DNA from: Variovorax paradoxus
GTDB lineage: Bacteria > Pseudomonadota > Gammaproteobacteria > Burkholderiales > Burkholderiaceae_C
Assembly: GCF_018614915.1 (NCBI RefSeq)
Contig: NZ_JAGGNU010000014.1
Coordinates: 197,021-261,020, forward strand
Length of the DNA: 64,000 bases
Direction: 5' to 3'
In this document: positions 28,684 to 36,516 of the stretch, one piece after another
Layout of the letters: each line of letters starts with the position of its first letter
Position numbering within the stretch: the stretch's first letter is position 1
Made by a program: the position numbers and the translations under genes
The notes under the pieces: generated by a model
Seen by the model: the letters and a program-made list of their open reading frames with translations, nothing else
Told to the model about the DNA's origin: nothing
Database searches by the model: none

Positions 28684-29280
28684 TCAGGCCGGGTCGATGA
28701 AGGCCATCACCTCGTCCAGGTGCTGGCGTTCGAAATCGGACAGCGCATGGTCGCTGCCTTCGATCAGCTTGATGCGGCTTGCGGGATAGCGGGCCGACAT
28801 CTCGCGCCAGTCCAGCAGCTCGTCGCCCTTGGCGATGATGGCGAAGACCTTCTCGGGCCGCGCCAGCGGGCCGGGTTCCAGGGCGCGCAGCTCGTCGATG
28901 TACTCGGGCCGGAAATAGAAGTGCTCGGCCGGGTCGTGCCAGGAAATCTGTTCGCCGATGTAGTTCGCCAGGTCGCGCGCCGGATGGACCGCGGGGTTCA
29001 GCAGCACGGCGCGGCAGCGCGTCTTGCCGGTCACACAGGTGGCGTAGAAGCCGCCGAGCGAGGAACCGACGACCGCCATCGAGCTGCGCGGCCACTGGGC
29101 GATGCCGCTCATCACCAGCTCGATGGCCTCGCGGGGGGAGGGCGGGAGCTGCGGGCACCACCAATGCAATTGCGGGTGCCGCGCGGCCACGCGCTGCGTC
29201 ATCTGCCGGGCCTTGGTCGACTGCGGCGAGGAGCGAAAACCATGGAGGTACAACAAATGGGTGGTGGGCAGCGGTTTCAT
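28684..29280 (-). CDS. YqiA/YcfP-family alpha/beta hydrolase
   Basis: The 198-residue product matches the YqiA-type esterase fold: opening LLYLHGFRSSPQSTKA, nucleophile elbow GSSLGG with Ser74, an Asp in AKGDELLDW and a terminal His in EGSDHALSDF. In E. coli, YqiA hydrolyses short acyl and palmitoyl-CoA substrates in vitro, but the physiological role is unclear. It lies upstream of the RNB-domain gene on the same strand and diverges from rodA, with only 49 nt between the two start codons. Confidence 0.85.
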   Translation of the reverse strand: MKPLPTTHLLYLHGFRSSPQSTKARQMTQRVAARHPQLHWWCPQLPPSPREAIELVMSGIAQWPRSSMAVVGSSLGGFYATCVTGKTRCRAVLLNPAVHPARDLANYIGEQISWHDPAEHFYFRPEYIDELRALEPGPLARPEKVFAIIAKGDELLDWREMSARYPASRIKLIEGSDHALSDFERQHLDEVMAFIDPA

Positions 29281-29315
29281 GCTGCCGGATTGTTACGGAA
29301 GCGCGCCGGGACGCG

Positions 29316-29321
29316 GATAAT
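29316..29321 (+). promoter_or_regulatory. -10 hexamer GATAAT before rodA
   Basis: GATAAT matches TATAAT at five of six positions and ends 8 nt before the rodA ATG. TTACGG at 29293-29298 lies 17 bp upstream as a weak -35. The transcript would have at most a few leader bases. Confidence 0.55.
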
Positions 29322-29329
29322 CCGCGCCC

Positions 29330-30484
29330 ATGTCCGCCGTGTTCCACCAGCCGTCGCTCGCGCGCCGCATCGCCCCCGTGTTCCAGGGCTTCGACGGCTT
29401 TCTCGCCTTCGCCGTGCTGCTTCTGGCCTGCGCCGGCATGCTGACCATGTACTCGTCGGGTTTCGACCATGGCTCGCGCTTCGCGGACCACGGCCGCAAC
29501 ATGCTCCTGGCCGGCTTCATCATGTTCGTGGTGGCGCAGGTGCCGCCGCAGCGGCTCATGTTCTTTGCCGTGCCGCTCTATGTCCTGGGGGTGTCGCTGC
29601 TGGTCGCAGTGGCGCTGTTCGGCATCACCAAGAAGGGCGCCACGCGCTGGATCAACGTGGGCATGGTGATCCAGCCGAGCGAGATCCTGAAGATCGCGAT
29701 GCCGCTGATGCTGGCCTGGTGGTTCCAGCGCCGCGAGGGCCAGCTGCGCACGCTGGATTTCGTGGTTGCCACGGTGCTGCTGGCGGTGCCGGTCGGGCTG
29801 ATCATGAAGCAGCCCGACCTCGGCACCTCGTTGCTGGTGCTGGCGGCCGGCCTGTCGGTGATCTTCTTTGCCGGGCTCTCGTGGAAGCTGATCCTGCCGC
29901 CGGTGGTGATCGGACTGGTCGCGGTGTCGCTGATCGTGGGTTTCGAATCGCAGCTGTGCGCCGACGGCGTCGACTGGCGCGTGCTGCACGATTACCAGAA
30001 GCAGCGCATCTGCACGCTGCTCGACCCCACCAAGGACCCGCTGGGCAAGGGCTTCCACATCATCCAGGGCATGATCGCGATCGGCTCCGGCGGGGTCGGC
30101 GGCAAGGGTTTCATGCAGGGCACGCAGACGCACCTGGAGTTCATTCCGGAGCGCACCACCGACTTCATCTTCGCAGCCTATTCCGAGGAGTTCGGGCTCG
30201 CGGGCAACCTGGCGCTGATCGCGGCCTTCATCTTCCTGATCTTTCGCGGCCTGGCGATCGCACTGGATGCGCCCACCCTGTTCTCGCGCCTCTTGGCCGG
30301 TGCGGTCACGATGATCTTCTTCACCTATGCCTTCGTGAACATGGGCATGGTGAGCGGCATCCTGCCGGTGGTGGGAGTGCCTTTGCCCTTCATCAGCTAC
30401 GGCGGCACCGCGATGGTGACGCTGGGGCTGGGGCTGGGCATCCTGATGTCGATTTCACGCGCCAAGCGGCTGATGCAGTCCTGA
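29330..30484 (+). CDS. rodA: Peptidoglycan glycosyltransferase RodA (MrdB)
   Basis: RodA is the SEDS glycosyltransferase of the elongasome, partner of PBP2. The 384-residue product has about ten membrane segments and SEDS signatures: GATRWINVGMVIQPSE, MKQPDLGTSLLVL, the ERTTDFIFAAYSEEFG loop and PLPFISYGGTA. The mid-protein loop with two cysteines (SQLCADG, QRICTLLDP) is typical of beta/gamma RodA. Homology separates it from FtsW at 11510. It stands alone here: mreBCD and the PBP2 gene are not adjacent. No Shine-Dalgarno sequence is seen; GATAAT lies 8 nt before the ATG. Confidence 0.95.
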   Translation: MSAVFHQPSLARRIAPVFQGFDGFLAFAVLLLACAGMLTMYSSGFDHGSRFADHGRNMLLAGFIMFVVAQVPPQRLMFFAVPLYVLGVSLLVAVALFGITKKGATRWINVGMVIQPSEILKIAMPLMLAWWFQRREGQLRTLDFVVATVLLAVPVGLIMKQPDLGTSLLVLAAGLSVIFFAGLSWKLILPPVVIGLVAVSLIVGFESQLCADGVDWRVLHDYQKQRICTLLDPTKDPLGKGFHIIQGMIAIGSGGVGGKGFMQGTQTHLEFIPERTTDFIFAAYSEEFGLAGNLALIAAFIFLIFRGLAIALDAPTLFSRLLAGAVTMIFFTYAFVNMGMVSGILPVVGVPLPFISYGGTAMVTLGLGLGILMSISRAKRLMQS

Positions 30485-30505
30485 GCGCCATTCGGGGGGC
30501 GAGCC

Positions 30506-30511
30506 TAGAAT
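30506..30511 (+). promoter_or_regulatory. -10 hexamer TAGAAT before tldD
   Basis: TAGAAT matches five of six -10 positions and ends 6 nt before the tldD ATG, so the transcript would begin at or within the start codon. No convincing -35 is present. Confidence 0.5.
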
Positions 30512-30517
30512 CTCCCG

Positions 30518-31978
30518 ATGATTTCTCGCGAACCCACCATCGAGCGCCTCGCCACGGCGCAGCAGCTCCTGCTCACGCCCTTCGGTCTCGACGAGTCGCA
30601 CCTGTCGCGCGCCCTGGCCGAGATCACCGCCCACAAGGTGGACGACGCCGACCTCTATTTCCAGTACACGCGCAGCGAAGGCTGGAGCCTGGAGGAGGGC
30701 ATCGTCAAGACCGGCAGCTTCAGTATCGACCAGGGCGTCGGCGTTCGCGCGGTCAGCGGCGAGAAGACGGCCTTCGCCTATTCGGACGACATCTCCGAAG
30801 CCTCGCTGCTCGATGCGGCGCGCACCGTGCGCACCATTTCCGCTGCCGGGCGCAATGGGCGGGTGAAGGCTCCGGCGCGCAGGGTCGCGACCAGCCGCTC
30901 GCTCTATGGCGGCGTCGACCCGATCTCGACGCTCGACAGCAGCGCCAAGGTCGCGCTGCTCGGCAAGGTCGAGAAGCTGGCGCGCTCCAGGGATCCGCGG
31001 GTCGCGCAGGTGATGGCCGGCCTCGCGAGCGAGTACGACGTGGTGCTGGTCGCGCGCGCCGACGGCACGCTGGCCGCCGACGTGCGGCCGCTGGTGCGGC
31101 TGTCGCTCACGGTGATCGCCGAGCAGAACGGCCGCCGCGAGATGGGCTCGGGCGGCGGCGGCGGCCGCTTCGGCCTCGCCTACTTCGACGATGCGCACAT
31201 CGCTGAATACGTCGACCAGGCGGTCCAGCAGGCGCTCACCAATCTGGAATCGCGTCCCGCGCCCGCGGGCGAGATGACCGTGGTGCTCGGCCCGGGCTGG
31301 CCCGGCATCCTGCTGCACGAGGCGATCGGGCATGGGCTGGAAGGCGATTTCAACCGCAAGGGCTCGAGCGCGTTCTCGGGTCGCATCGGCGAGCGCGTGG
31401 CCGCCAAGGGCGTGACCGTGCTGGACGACGGCACCATCGCCGACCGCCGCGGCTCGCTCAACGTCGACGACGAAGGCCACGCGACGCAGCGCAACGTGCT
31501 GATCGAAGACGGCATCCTGAAGGGCTACATCCAGGATTCGCTCAATGCGCGGCTGATGAAGGTCGCGCCCACCGGCAACGGCCGCCGCGAGAGCTATGCG
31601 CATGTGCCGATGCCGCGCATGACCAACACCTACATGCTGGGCGGCGACCGAGTGCCCGAAGAGATCGTGGCCAGCATCAAGAAGGGCCTCTATGCCACCA
31701 ACTTCGGCGGCGGCCAGGTCGACATCACGAGCGGCAAGTTCGTGTTCTCGGCCAGCGAGGCCTACTGGGTGGAGAACGGCAAGATCCAGTACCCGGTGAA
31801 GGGCGCGACCCTGGTGGGCAACGGTCCCGATGCGCTGACGCGCGTCACCATGATCGGCAACGACATGGCGCTCGATTCGGGCGTGGGCACCTGCGGCAAG
31901 GAGGGCCAGAGCGTGCCGGTGGGCGTCGGCCAGCCCACCTTGCGCATCGACGGCCTGACGGTCGGCGGCACTGCCTGA
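30518..31978 (+). CDS. tldD: Metalloprotease subunit TldD
   Basis: TldD with TldE (PmbA) forms a heterodimeric zinc protease that processes peptides such as microcin B17 and degrades the CcdA antitoxin. The 486-residue product has the family HExxxH zinc motif HEAIGH at residues 267-272 followed by GLEGD, which only the active subunit TldD carries. The third ligand is in the C-terminal beta domain (GLYATNFGGGQVDI region). tldE/pmbA is not in the window. It starts 34 nt after rodA stops, with its own -10 hexamer and no clear ribosome-binding site. Confidence 0.95.
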   Translation: MISREPTIERLATAQQLLLTPFGLDESHLSRALAEITAHKVDDADLYFQYTRSEGWSLEEGIVKTGSFSIDQGVGVRAVSGEKTAFAYSDDISEASLLDAARTVRTISAAGRNGRVKAPARRVATSRSLYGGVDPISTLDSSAKVALLGKVEKLARSRDPRVAQVMAGLASEYDVVLVARADGTLAADVRPLVRLSLTVIAEQNGRREMGSGGGGGRFGLAYFDDAHIAEYVDQAVQQALTNLESRPAPAGEMTVVLGPGWPGILLHEAIGHGLEGDFNRKGSSAFSGRIGERVAAKGVTVLDDGTIADRRGSLNVDDEGHATQRNVLIEDGILKGYIQDSLNARLMKVAPTGNGRRESYAHVPMPRMTNTYMLGGDRVPEEIVASIKKGLYATNFGGGQVDITSGKFVFSASEAYWVENGKIQYPVKGATLVGNGPDALTRVTMIGNDMALDSGVGTCGKEGQSVPVGVGQPTLRIDGLTVGGTA

Positions 31979-32013
31979 CGCCCTAAACAACAGCCGGGCC
32001 AAAGAGCCTGTGC

Positions 32014-32019
32014 TACATT
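32014..32019 (+). promoter_or_regulatory. -10 hexamer TACATT before the aro leader peptide
   Basis: TACATT matches four of six -10 positions and ends 8 nt before the leader-peptide ATG. No clear -35 is seen in 31990-31998. If correct, the leader peptide is translated from the very 5' end of the message. Confidence 0.4.
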
Positions 32020-32027
32020 CGCCCCCT

Positions 32028-32102
32028 ATGTCTTCGCGCGTCGCGTTTTACTTTTCGTACTTTTGGTTCCCGGTTTCCGGCGGACGAGAGGCGAGCGCGT
32101 AA
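32028..32102 (+). CDS. Aromatic-rich leader peptide of the DAHP synthase gene
   Basis: This 24-codon frame encodes seven aromatic residues within eight codons (FYFSYFWF, residues 7-14, 32046-32069): four Phe, two Tyr and one Trp. Such runs are the hallmark of ribosome-mediated attenuation, where a ribosome stalls when charged tRNA for the end product is scarce. It is followed by a Rho-independent terminator at 32125-32157 and then the DAHP synthase gene. It has no Shine-Dalgarno sequence and lies 8 nt after a -10-like hexamer. The mixture of Phe, Tyr and Trp suggests response to all three aromatic amino acids. The frame is seen directly; its role is inferred. Confidence 0.88.
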   Translation: MSSRVAFYFSYFWFPVSGGREASA

Positions 32103-32133
32103 AGCAAACACACACCCCTCCCAGAACCGCCGG
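32077..32133 (+). promoter_or_regulatory. Antiterminator of the aro attenuator
   Basis: CCGGCGG at 32077-32083, inside the leader reading frame 7 nt after the last aromatic codon, is identical to the terminator's 3' arm (32144-32150). It can therefore pair with the 5' arm CCGCCGG (32127-32133) in a 7-bp all-GC antiterminator. A ribosome stalled on the aromatic codons would leave it free; one that reaches the stop codon at 32100 would cover it. Exact ribosome footprints are not tested. Confidence 0.7.
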
Positions 32134-32157
32134 CGCCCCAGCCCCGGCGGTTTTTTT
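32125..32157 (+). terminator. Rho-independent terminator in the DAHP synthase leader
   Basis: AACCGCCGG (32125-32133) pairs with CCGGCGGTT (32144-32152) across a 10-nt loop, followed by a run ending at T32157, so seven T in all from 32151. It sits between the leader peptide and the structural gene, the position of an attenuator, not of an operon end. Confidence 0.9.
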
Positions 32158-32191
32158 ATGCCCCGATGATTTCAAAGTGAAGGAAGAAGCG

Positions 32192-33310
32192 ATGAGCACG
32201 AGCACTGCCCCGGCCACCGAGAACTGGTATGCGAGCGTCGAGAAAACCAGCCGAACCGACGACGAACGCATCAAGGACATCACCGTGCTGCCCCCTCCCG
32301 AACACCTGATCCGCTTCTTCCCGATCCGCGGCACGCCGGTCGAATCGCTGATCACCGGCACCCGCCGCGCCATTCACAACATCATGGCCGGCAAGGACGA
32401 CCGGCTCCTGGTCGTGATGGGCCCGTGCTCGATCCACGATCCGGCCGCCGCGCTCGACTACGCCCGGCGCCTGAAGGCCGAGCGCGAGAAGTACGCCGGC
32501 ACGCTGGAGATCGTGATGCGCGTCTATTTCGAGAAGCCGCGCACCACGGTCGGCTGGAAGGGACTCATCAACGACCCCTACCTTGACGAGAGCTTCCGCA
32601 TCGACGAAGGCCTGCGCATCGCACGCCAGCTCCTGATCGACATCAACCGGCTGGGGCTGCCGGCGGGCAGCGAGTTCCTCGACGTGATTTCGCCGCAGTA
32701 CATCGGCGACCTGATCGCCTGGGGCGCGATCGGCGCACGCACCACCGAGAGCCAGGTGCACCGCGAGCTGGCGTCGGGCCTGTCGGCGCCGATCGGCTTC
32801 AAGAACGGCACCGACGGCAACATCCGCATTGCGACCGATGCCATTCAGGCGGCGGCGCGCGGCCACCATTTCCTCTCGGTGCACAAGAACGGGCAGGTGG
32901 CGATCGTGCAGACCAATGGCAACAAGGATTGCCACGTGATCCTGCGCGGCGGCAAGGCGCCCAACTACGACGCGGCCAGCGTCGCGGCCGCCTGCAAAGA
33001 CCTCGAAGCCGCCAAGCTGCCGCCCACTCTGATGGTCGACTGCAGCCACGCCAACAGCAGCAAGCAGCACCAGAAGCAGATCGACGTGGCGAAGGACATC
33101 GCCGCGCAGATCGCGGGCGGCAGCAAGAGCGTGTTCGGCCTGATGGTCGAGAGCCACCTGAGCGCGGGCGCCCAGAAGTTCAGCGCCGGCAAGGACCGGG
33201 TGGCCGATCTCGAATACGGCAAGAGCATCACGGACGCCTGCCTGGGCTGGGACGATTCGGCGCAGGTGCTGGACCTGCTGTCGCAAGCCGTCAAGCAGCG
33301 CCGAGGCTGA
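32192..33310 (+). CDS. aroG: 3-deoxy-7-phosphoheptulonate (DAHP) synthase, class I
   Basis: This enzyme condenses phosphoenolpyruvate and erythrose 4-phosphate, the committed step to chorismate. The 372-residue product has class I (AroFGH) blocks: the N-terminal regulatory stretch, VVMGPCSIHDP with the metal-binding Cys, EKPRTTVGWKGLINDP, GSEFLDVISPQYI, GFKNGTDGN and MVDCSHANS. I cannot tell from sequence which amino acid inhibits the enzyme, so the aroG symbol is by overall resemblance. The ATG at 32192 follows GAAGGAAGAAG; the frame is open upstream through the attenuator but earlier starts make no sense. Transcription is probably controlled by the leader at 32028-32157. Confidence 0.95.
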   Translation: MSTSTAPATENWYASVEKTSRTDDERIKDITVLPPPEHLIRFFPIRGTPVESLITGTRRAIHNIMAGKDDRLLVVMGPCSIHDPAAALDYARRLKAEREKYAGTLEIVMRVYFEKPRTTVGWKGLINDPYLDESFRIDEGLRIARQLLIDINRLGLPAGSEFLDVISPQYIGDLIAWGAIGARTTESQVHRELASGLSAPIGFKNGTDGNIRIATDAIQAAARGHHFLSVHKNGQVAIVQTNGNKDCHVILRGGKAPNYDAASVAAACKDLEAAKLPPTLMVDCSHANSSKQHQKQIDVAKDIAAQIAGGSKSVFGLMVESHLSAGAQKFSAGKDRVADLEYGKSITDACLGWDDSAQVLDLLSQAVKQRRG

Positions 33311-33313
33311 CGC

Positions 33314-33814
33314 TCAGATCAGCGCCGCCAGCTCCGGCCAGTGGTGGCGCAGCTGCGAGGCTTCATCGCCGTCGGGCTGCATGAACGAGAAATCGTTGAA
33401 GTCGAAGCCGGGCCCGACGGTGCAACTGACCAACGTGTAGTCGTCGCCGGCCGGTGCCACGAGAGGCCGCGCCGCCTGCCATTGGCCGGCCGGCACCGTG
33501 TGCTGGGGATGCGTGCCGCGCGTGTCGACCGGTCCCAGCCGAAGATGCGCTGGCGCGGTGCGCAGCGCGGCGTCGCAGGTCCAGAGCGCGAGCGGCGCGC
33601 CTTCGAGATGAACCCAGACCTCATCGGACAGCACCCGGTGCCAGCGCGAATGCTGGTGAGCCTGGAGCAGGAAGTAGATGGTGGTGAGCGCCTGCCGGGC
33701 CGGCCGCCCATCGGCCGGCGCGACCTGCGCCGTCGAACGGAATACCTCGCGGAACCAGCCGCCCTCGGGGTGGGGCTGCAACTGCAGGGTGTCGATGAGC
33801 TCCTGGGCGCGCAT
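33314..33814 (-). CDS. Cupin-superfamily protein (DUF985-like)
   Basis: The 166-residue product begins with HPEGGWFREVFRS and continues through TTIYFLLQAHQHSRWHRV, a double-stranded beta-helix pattern typical of DUF985 cupins, which include putative sugar-nucleotide epimerase-like proteins of unknown substrate. The gene ends 3 nt from the convergent DAHP synthase stop and starts 4 nt after mpl ends, so it is probably read with mpl. CAAAAT on the minus strand (33821-33826) ends 6 nt before its ATG but lies in the last mpl codons, so it may be coincidence. Confidence 0.8.
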   Translation of the reverse strand: MRAQELIDTLQLQPHPEGGWFREVFRSTAQVAPADGRPARQALTTIYFLLQAHQHSRWHRVLSDEVWVHLEGAPLALWTCDAALRTAPAHLRLGPVDTRGTHPQHTVPAGQWQAARPLVAPAGDDYTLVSCTVGPGFDFNDFSFMQPDGDEASQLRHHWPELAALI

Positions 33815-33818
33815 GGGC

Positions 33819-35315
33819 CTATTTTGCCGCGCCTGTCGCGCGCAAGGCGGAAAGAAGCTTCTCGTGCACGCCGCCGAAACCGCCGTTGCTCATGCAGACG
33901 ATGTGATCGCCGGGCCGCGCCGCCGCAACGATCTGCGCCACCAGCGGCTCGATCGCATCAGCGACATGCGCCCGGGCGCCCATCGGCGCAAGCGCAGCGC
34001 CGGCGTCCCAGTCGAGCCCGCCGCTGTGGCAGAAGGCCAGGTCGGCCGCCTCCAGGCTCCAGGGCAGCTGGGCCGCCATGGTGCCCAGCTTCATGGTGTT
34101 GCTGCGCGGCTCGAAGGCGGCCAGGATGCGTTCGCCTCGGTGGCCGCCGGCGTCGAGCTTCTTGCGCAGGCCATCGAGGGTGGTGCGGATGGCCGTCGGG
34201 TGGTGCGCGAAGTCGTCGTAGACCGTGATCGCCGCGCCCTCGCGCGCGACCGTGCCGCGCAGTTCCATGCGGCGGCGCACGTTGCGAAAGCTGGCCAGGA
34301 ACCGGGCCGCCTCGGCCGGCGCGACACCCACGTGCTCCGCGGCAGCGATCGCGGCGAGCGCATTCATCTGGTTGTGCAGGCCGGACAGCGCCCACTCGAC
34401 GCGGCCGACTCGCTCGCCTCGGTGCAGCACCTCGAACGCGTCATGCAGCCCCCGGGCCTGCCATTCGCCGCCGGCGCCGAAGCGGGCCAGTTCGCTCCAG
34501 CAGCCCTGGGCCAGCACGCGTTGCAGGCTCTCTTCGGTGGCATTGGCCACCACGCGCCCGGTCCCCGGCACGGTGCGGACGAGGTGATGGAACTGGCGTT
34601 CGATCGCGGCGAGGTCGTCGAAGATGTCGGCGTGGTCGAACTCCAGGTTGTTCAGGATCGCGGTGCGTGGGCGGTAGTGGACGAACTTGCTGCGCTTGTC
34701 GAAGAAGGCCGTGTCGTATTCGTCGGCTTCGATCACGAATGTGGCCCCCACGCTTGCCACTTCGTGTGCTGCGCTGCCCCCCGAGGGGGCGCTCGCTTGC
34801 TTGGGGCGGCCCGGCGCAGCGCTCGGGAGCTGCGCCCCCCCTCCAAGCCGGGCGGAGACGCCGAAGTCGAGCGGCACGCCACCCACCAGGAAGCCTGGCG
34901 CCAGGCCGGCGCGTTCGAGGATCCAGGCCAGCATCGAGGTGGTGGTGGTCTTGCCGTGCGTGCCGGCGACGGCCATCACATGCCGTCCTTGCAGTACGTG
35001 TTCTGCCAGCCATTGCGGGCCGCTGGTGTAGCTGGAGCCGGTATCGAGGATCGCTTCCATCAGCGGAAACTTGGGGGTGCCGTCACCGAGCCGGGCTCGA
35101 GACACTACGTTGCCGACGACGAAAACATCGGGCCGCAAGCCCATCTGATCGGCGTCGTAGCCTTCGATCAGCTCGATGCCGAGCGAGCGCAGCTGGTCGC
35201 TCATCGGCGGGTAGACGCCGGCATCGCAGCCGGTCACCCGGTGGCCGGCTTCGCGCGCCAGCGCGGCGACGCCGCCCATGAAGGTGCCGCAGATGCCGAG
35301 GATGTGAATATGCAT
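33819..35315 (-). CDS. mpl: Murein peptide ligase Mpl, interrupted by an in-frame repeat
   Basis: Mpl recycles murein tripeptide by ligating L-Ala-gamma-D-Glu-mDAP to UDP-MurNAc. The 498-residue product opens MHIHILGICGTFMGG, has the P-loop [11 protein letters not shown] with Lys122, FVIEADEYDTAFFDKRSKF, and the C-domain VYDDFAHHPTA. Between ARLG (about residue 158) and FVIEADEYD (about 193) it carries roughly 30 extra residues compared with E. coli Mpl; these are encoded by a copy of the dispersed repeat at 34745-34824. Since all catalytic blocks are intact and the frame is open, the protein is probably functional. AmpD (47077) belongs to the same recycling pathway. Confidence 0.94.
   Translation of the reverse strand: MHIHILGICGTFMGGVAALAREAGHRVTGCDAGVYPPMSDQLRSLGIELIEGYDADQMGLRPDVFVVGNVVSRARLGDGTPKFPLMEAILDTGSSYTSGPQWLAEHVLQGRHVMAVAGTHGKTTTTSMLAWILERAGLAPGFLVGGVPLDFGVSARLGGGAQLPSAAPGRPKQASAPSGGSAAHEVASVGATFVIEADEYDTAFFDKRSKFVHYRPRTAILNNLEFDHADIFDDLAAIERQFHHLVRTVPGTGRVVANATEESLQRVLAQGCWSELARFGAGGEWQARGLHDAFEVLHRGERVGRVEWALSGLHNQMNALAAIAAAEHVGVAPAEAARFLASFRNVRRRMELRGTVAREGAAITVYDDFAHHPTAIRTTLDGLRKKLDAGGHRGERILAAFEPRSNTMKLGTMAAQLPWSLEAADLAFCHSGGLDWDAGAALAPMGARAHVADAIEPLVAQIVAAARPGDHIVCMSNGGFGGVHEKLLSALRATGAAK
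34745..34824 (+). repeat. Dispersed GC-rich repeat, copy B (inside mpl)
   Basis: It begins CCCCCACGCT, keeps the CACTTCGTGT block and the GCCCCCCGAGGGGGC stem, and ends CTTGGGGCGGCCCGGCG, as in copy A after ftsZ (19753-19830). Here it lies antisense within the mpl reading frame without interrupting it, coding for Gly/Ala/Pro/Ser-rich residues at about 164-190 of Mpl. Confidence 0.8.
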
Positions 35316-35321
35316 CGGTCG

Positions 35322-35378
35322 ATTCTAGGGAGGCGCGGTGCGTGGTCTCTTCTGCCGGCGCCGTACTGCGGGCAAAAT
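35322..35378. promoter_or_regulatory. Divergent -10 hexamers for mpl and the unknown gene at 35385
   Basis: On the minus strand TAGAAT (35327-35322) ends 6 nt before the mpl ATG at 35315. On the plus strand CAAAAT (35373-35378) ends 6 nt before the ATG at 35385. The 69-nt divergent region therefore holds two back-to-back promoters, both placed for leaderless messages. Neither has an obvious -35. Confidence 0.5.
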
Positions 35379-35384
35379 GCGCCG

Positions 35385-35978
35385 ATGGATACGTCCAAGC
35401 AGGAAATCGCCGCCGCTGCGGCCCGCCTCGTCGTCGAGGAAGGGCTGGAATACGGCCCGGCCAAGCGGCGCGCGCTGCGCGACCTGGGCCTGCCTGCGCG
35501 CACGCCGCTGCCGAACAACGACGAGATCGAGGCCGAAGTGCGGGATTACATCCAGCTCTATTGCGCCGACACCCAGCCCAAGGAACTGCATGCGCTGCGC
35601 CTGCTGGCCTTGGAATGGATGGAGCGAATGGCGGAATTCCGGCCCCACATCGGCGGCGCCGTGTGGCACGGCACGGCGACGCGCCTGTCGGACATCTATA
35701 TCCAGCTCTTCTGCGACGACTCCAAATCCGCAGAGATCGCGTTGATCGACCACCATGTCGACTACGAGCCGCGCATGGTCACAGGCTTCCATGGCGAGCA
35801 GGTCGAAGCCCTCAGCGTTCATGTGGCGAGCCGAGCGCTTGGCGAGGAGATCGGCGTGCACCTGCTGGTGTACGACCTCGACGATCTGCGTGGTGCGCTC
35901 AAGCCCGACGCTCAAGGCCGCGTTCCGCGCGGCAACTTGGCCGCGCTCCGCCGACTGATCGAAAAGGACAGCGGATGA
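35385..35978 (+). CDS. Conserved-looking protein of unknown function
   Basis: I do not recognise this 197-residue, soluble, acidic product. It opens with a helical segment (KQEIAAAAARLVVEEGLEYGPAKRRAL) in which lysines and acids alternate, and has a central block GGAVWHGTATRLSDIYIQLFCDD that is loosely reminiscent of the Gly-Ser/Asp-x-Asp region of minimal nucleotidyltransferases, followed by EIALIDHHVDYE. That resemblance is weak. No signal peptide or membrane segment is seen. Its stop overlaps the start of the TlpA-like gene (ATGA, 35975-35978), so the two are co-expressed. It diverges from mpl. Confidence 0.8.
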   Translation: MDTSKQEIAAAAARLVVEEGLEYGPAKRRALRDLGLPARTPLPNNDEIEAEVRDYIQLYCADTQPKELHALRLLALEWMERMAEFRPHIGGAVWHGTATRLSDIYIQLFCDDSKSAEIALIDHHVDYEPRMVTGFHGEQVEALSVHVASRALGEEIGVHLLVYDLDDLRGALKPDAQGRVPRGNLAALRRLIEKDSG

Positions 35979-36508
35979 CACCGAGCCCAACGCGCCGGGC
36001 CTGGCTCTATGGCGGCGTGGCCACGGTGGCGGCTCTCGCCGGATTGGGCGGCGCCGTATGGCATCGCCGGGGTGGTGCGGCCGGCGGGGAGCAGCTGGAC
36101 GCCAACTTCTGGTCTCAACGCTTCGAGCGGCCCGAGGGCGGCGAGCTCGTTTTCGAGAGCCTGCGCGGCAAGCCCCTCCTACTCAACTTCTGGGCGACCT
36201 GGTGCCCGCCCTGTGTGGAGGAGATGCCGATGCTCGATGGCTTCTTCCGCGAAAACGCCACTAACGGCTGGCAAGTGGTGGGCCTGGCCATCGATCAGCC
36301 GAGCGCGGTGCGTAAGTTCCTGACCAAGACACCGGTCAGCTATCCGATCGGCCTGGCCGGTCTGCAGGGGACGGAGTTGGTCAAGCATTTAGGCAATACC
36401 GCGGGCGGTCTGCCCTTCACCCTGGTGCTCGATGCCGGCGGCGCGGTCGCGGCGCGTAAAATGGGCAAGCTCGAGCCGGGCGATCTCCAGGCATGGCGAC
36501 GGGCCTAG
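35975..36508 (+). CDS. TlpA-like thiol:disulfide oxidoreductase
   Basis: The 177-residue product has an N-terminal membrane anchor or signal (RRAWLYGGVATVAALAGLGG) and a periplasmic thioredoxin fold with the redox motif WCPPC in NFWATWCPPCVEEMP at about residues 71-85, and the cis-Pro region GGLPFTLVLD. TlpA/ResA proteins reduce disulfides in cytochrome c maturation or protect periplasmic thiols. The two leading arginines give a twin-Arg-like look (TRRAW) but no full Tat motif. It is coupled to the unknown gene upstream and precedes accB. Confidence 0.88.
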   Translation: MTPSPTRRAWLYGGVATVAALAGLGGAVWHRRGGAAGGEQLDANFWSQRFERPEGGELVFESLRGKPLLLNFWATWCPPCVEEMPMLDGFFRENATNGWQVVGLAIDQPSAVRKFLTKTPVSYPIGLAGLQGTELVKHLGNTAGGLPFTLVLDAGGAVAARKMGKLEPGDLQAWRRA

Positions 36509-36516
36509 TTCGCGGC

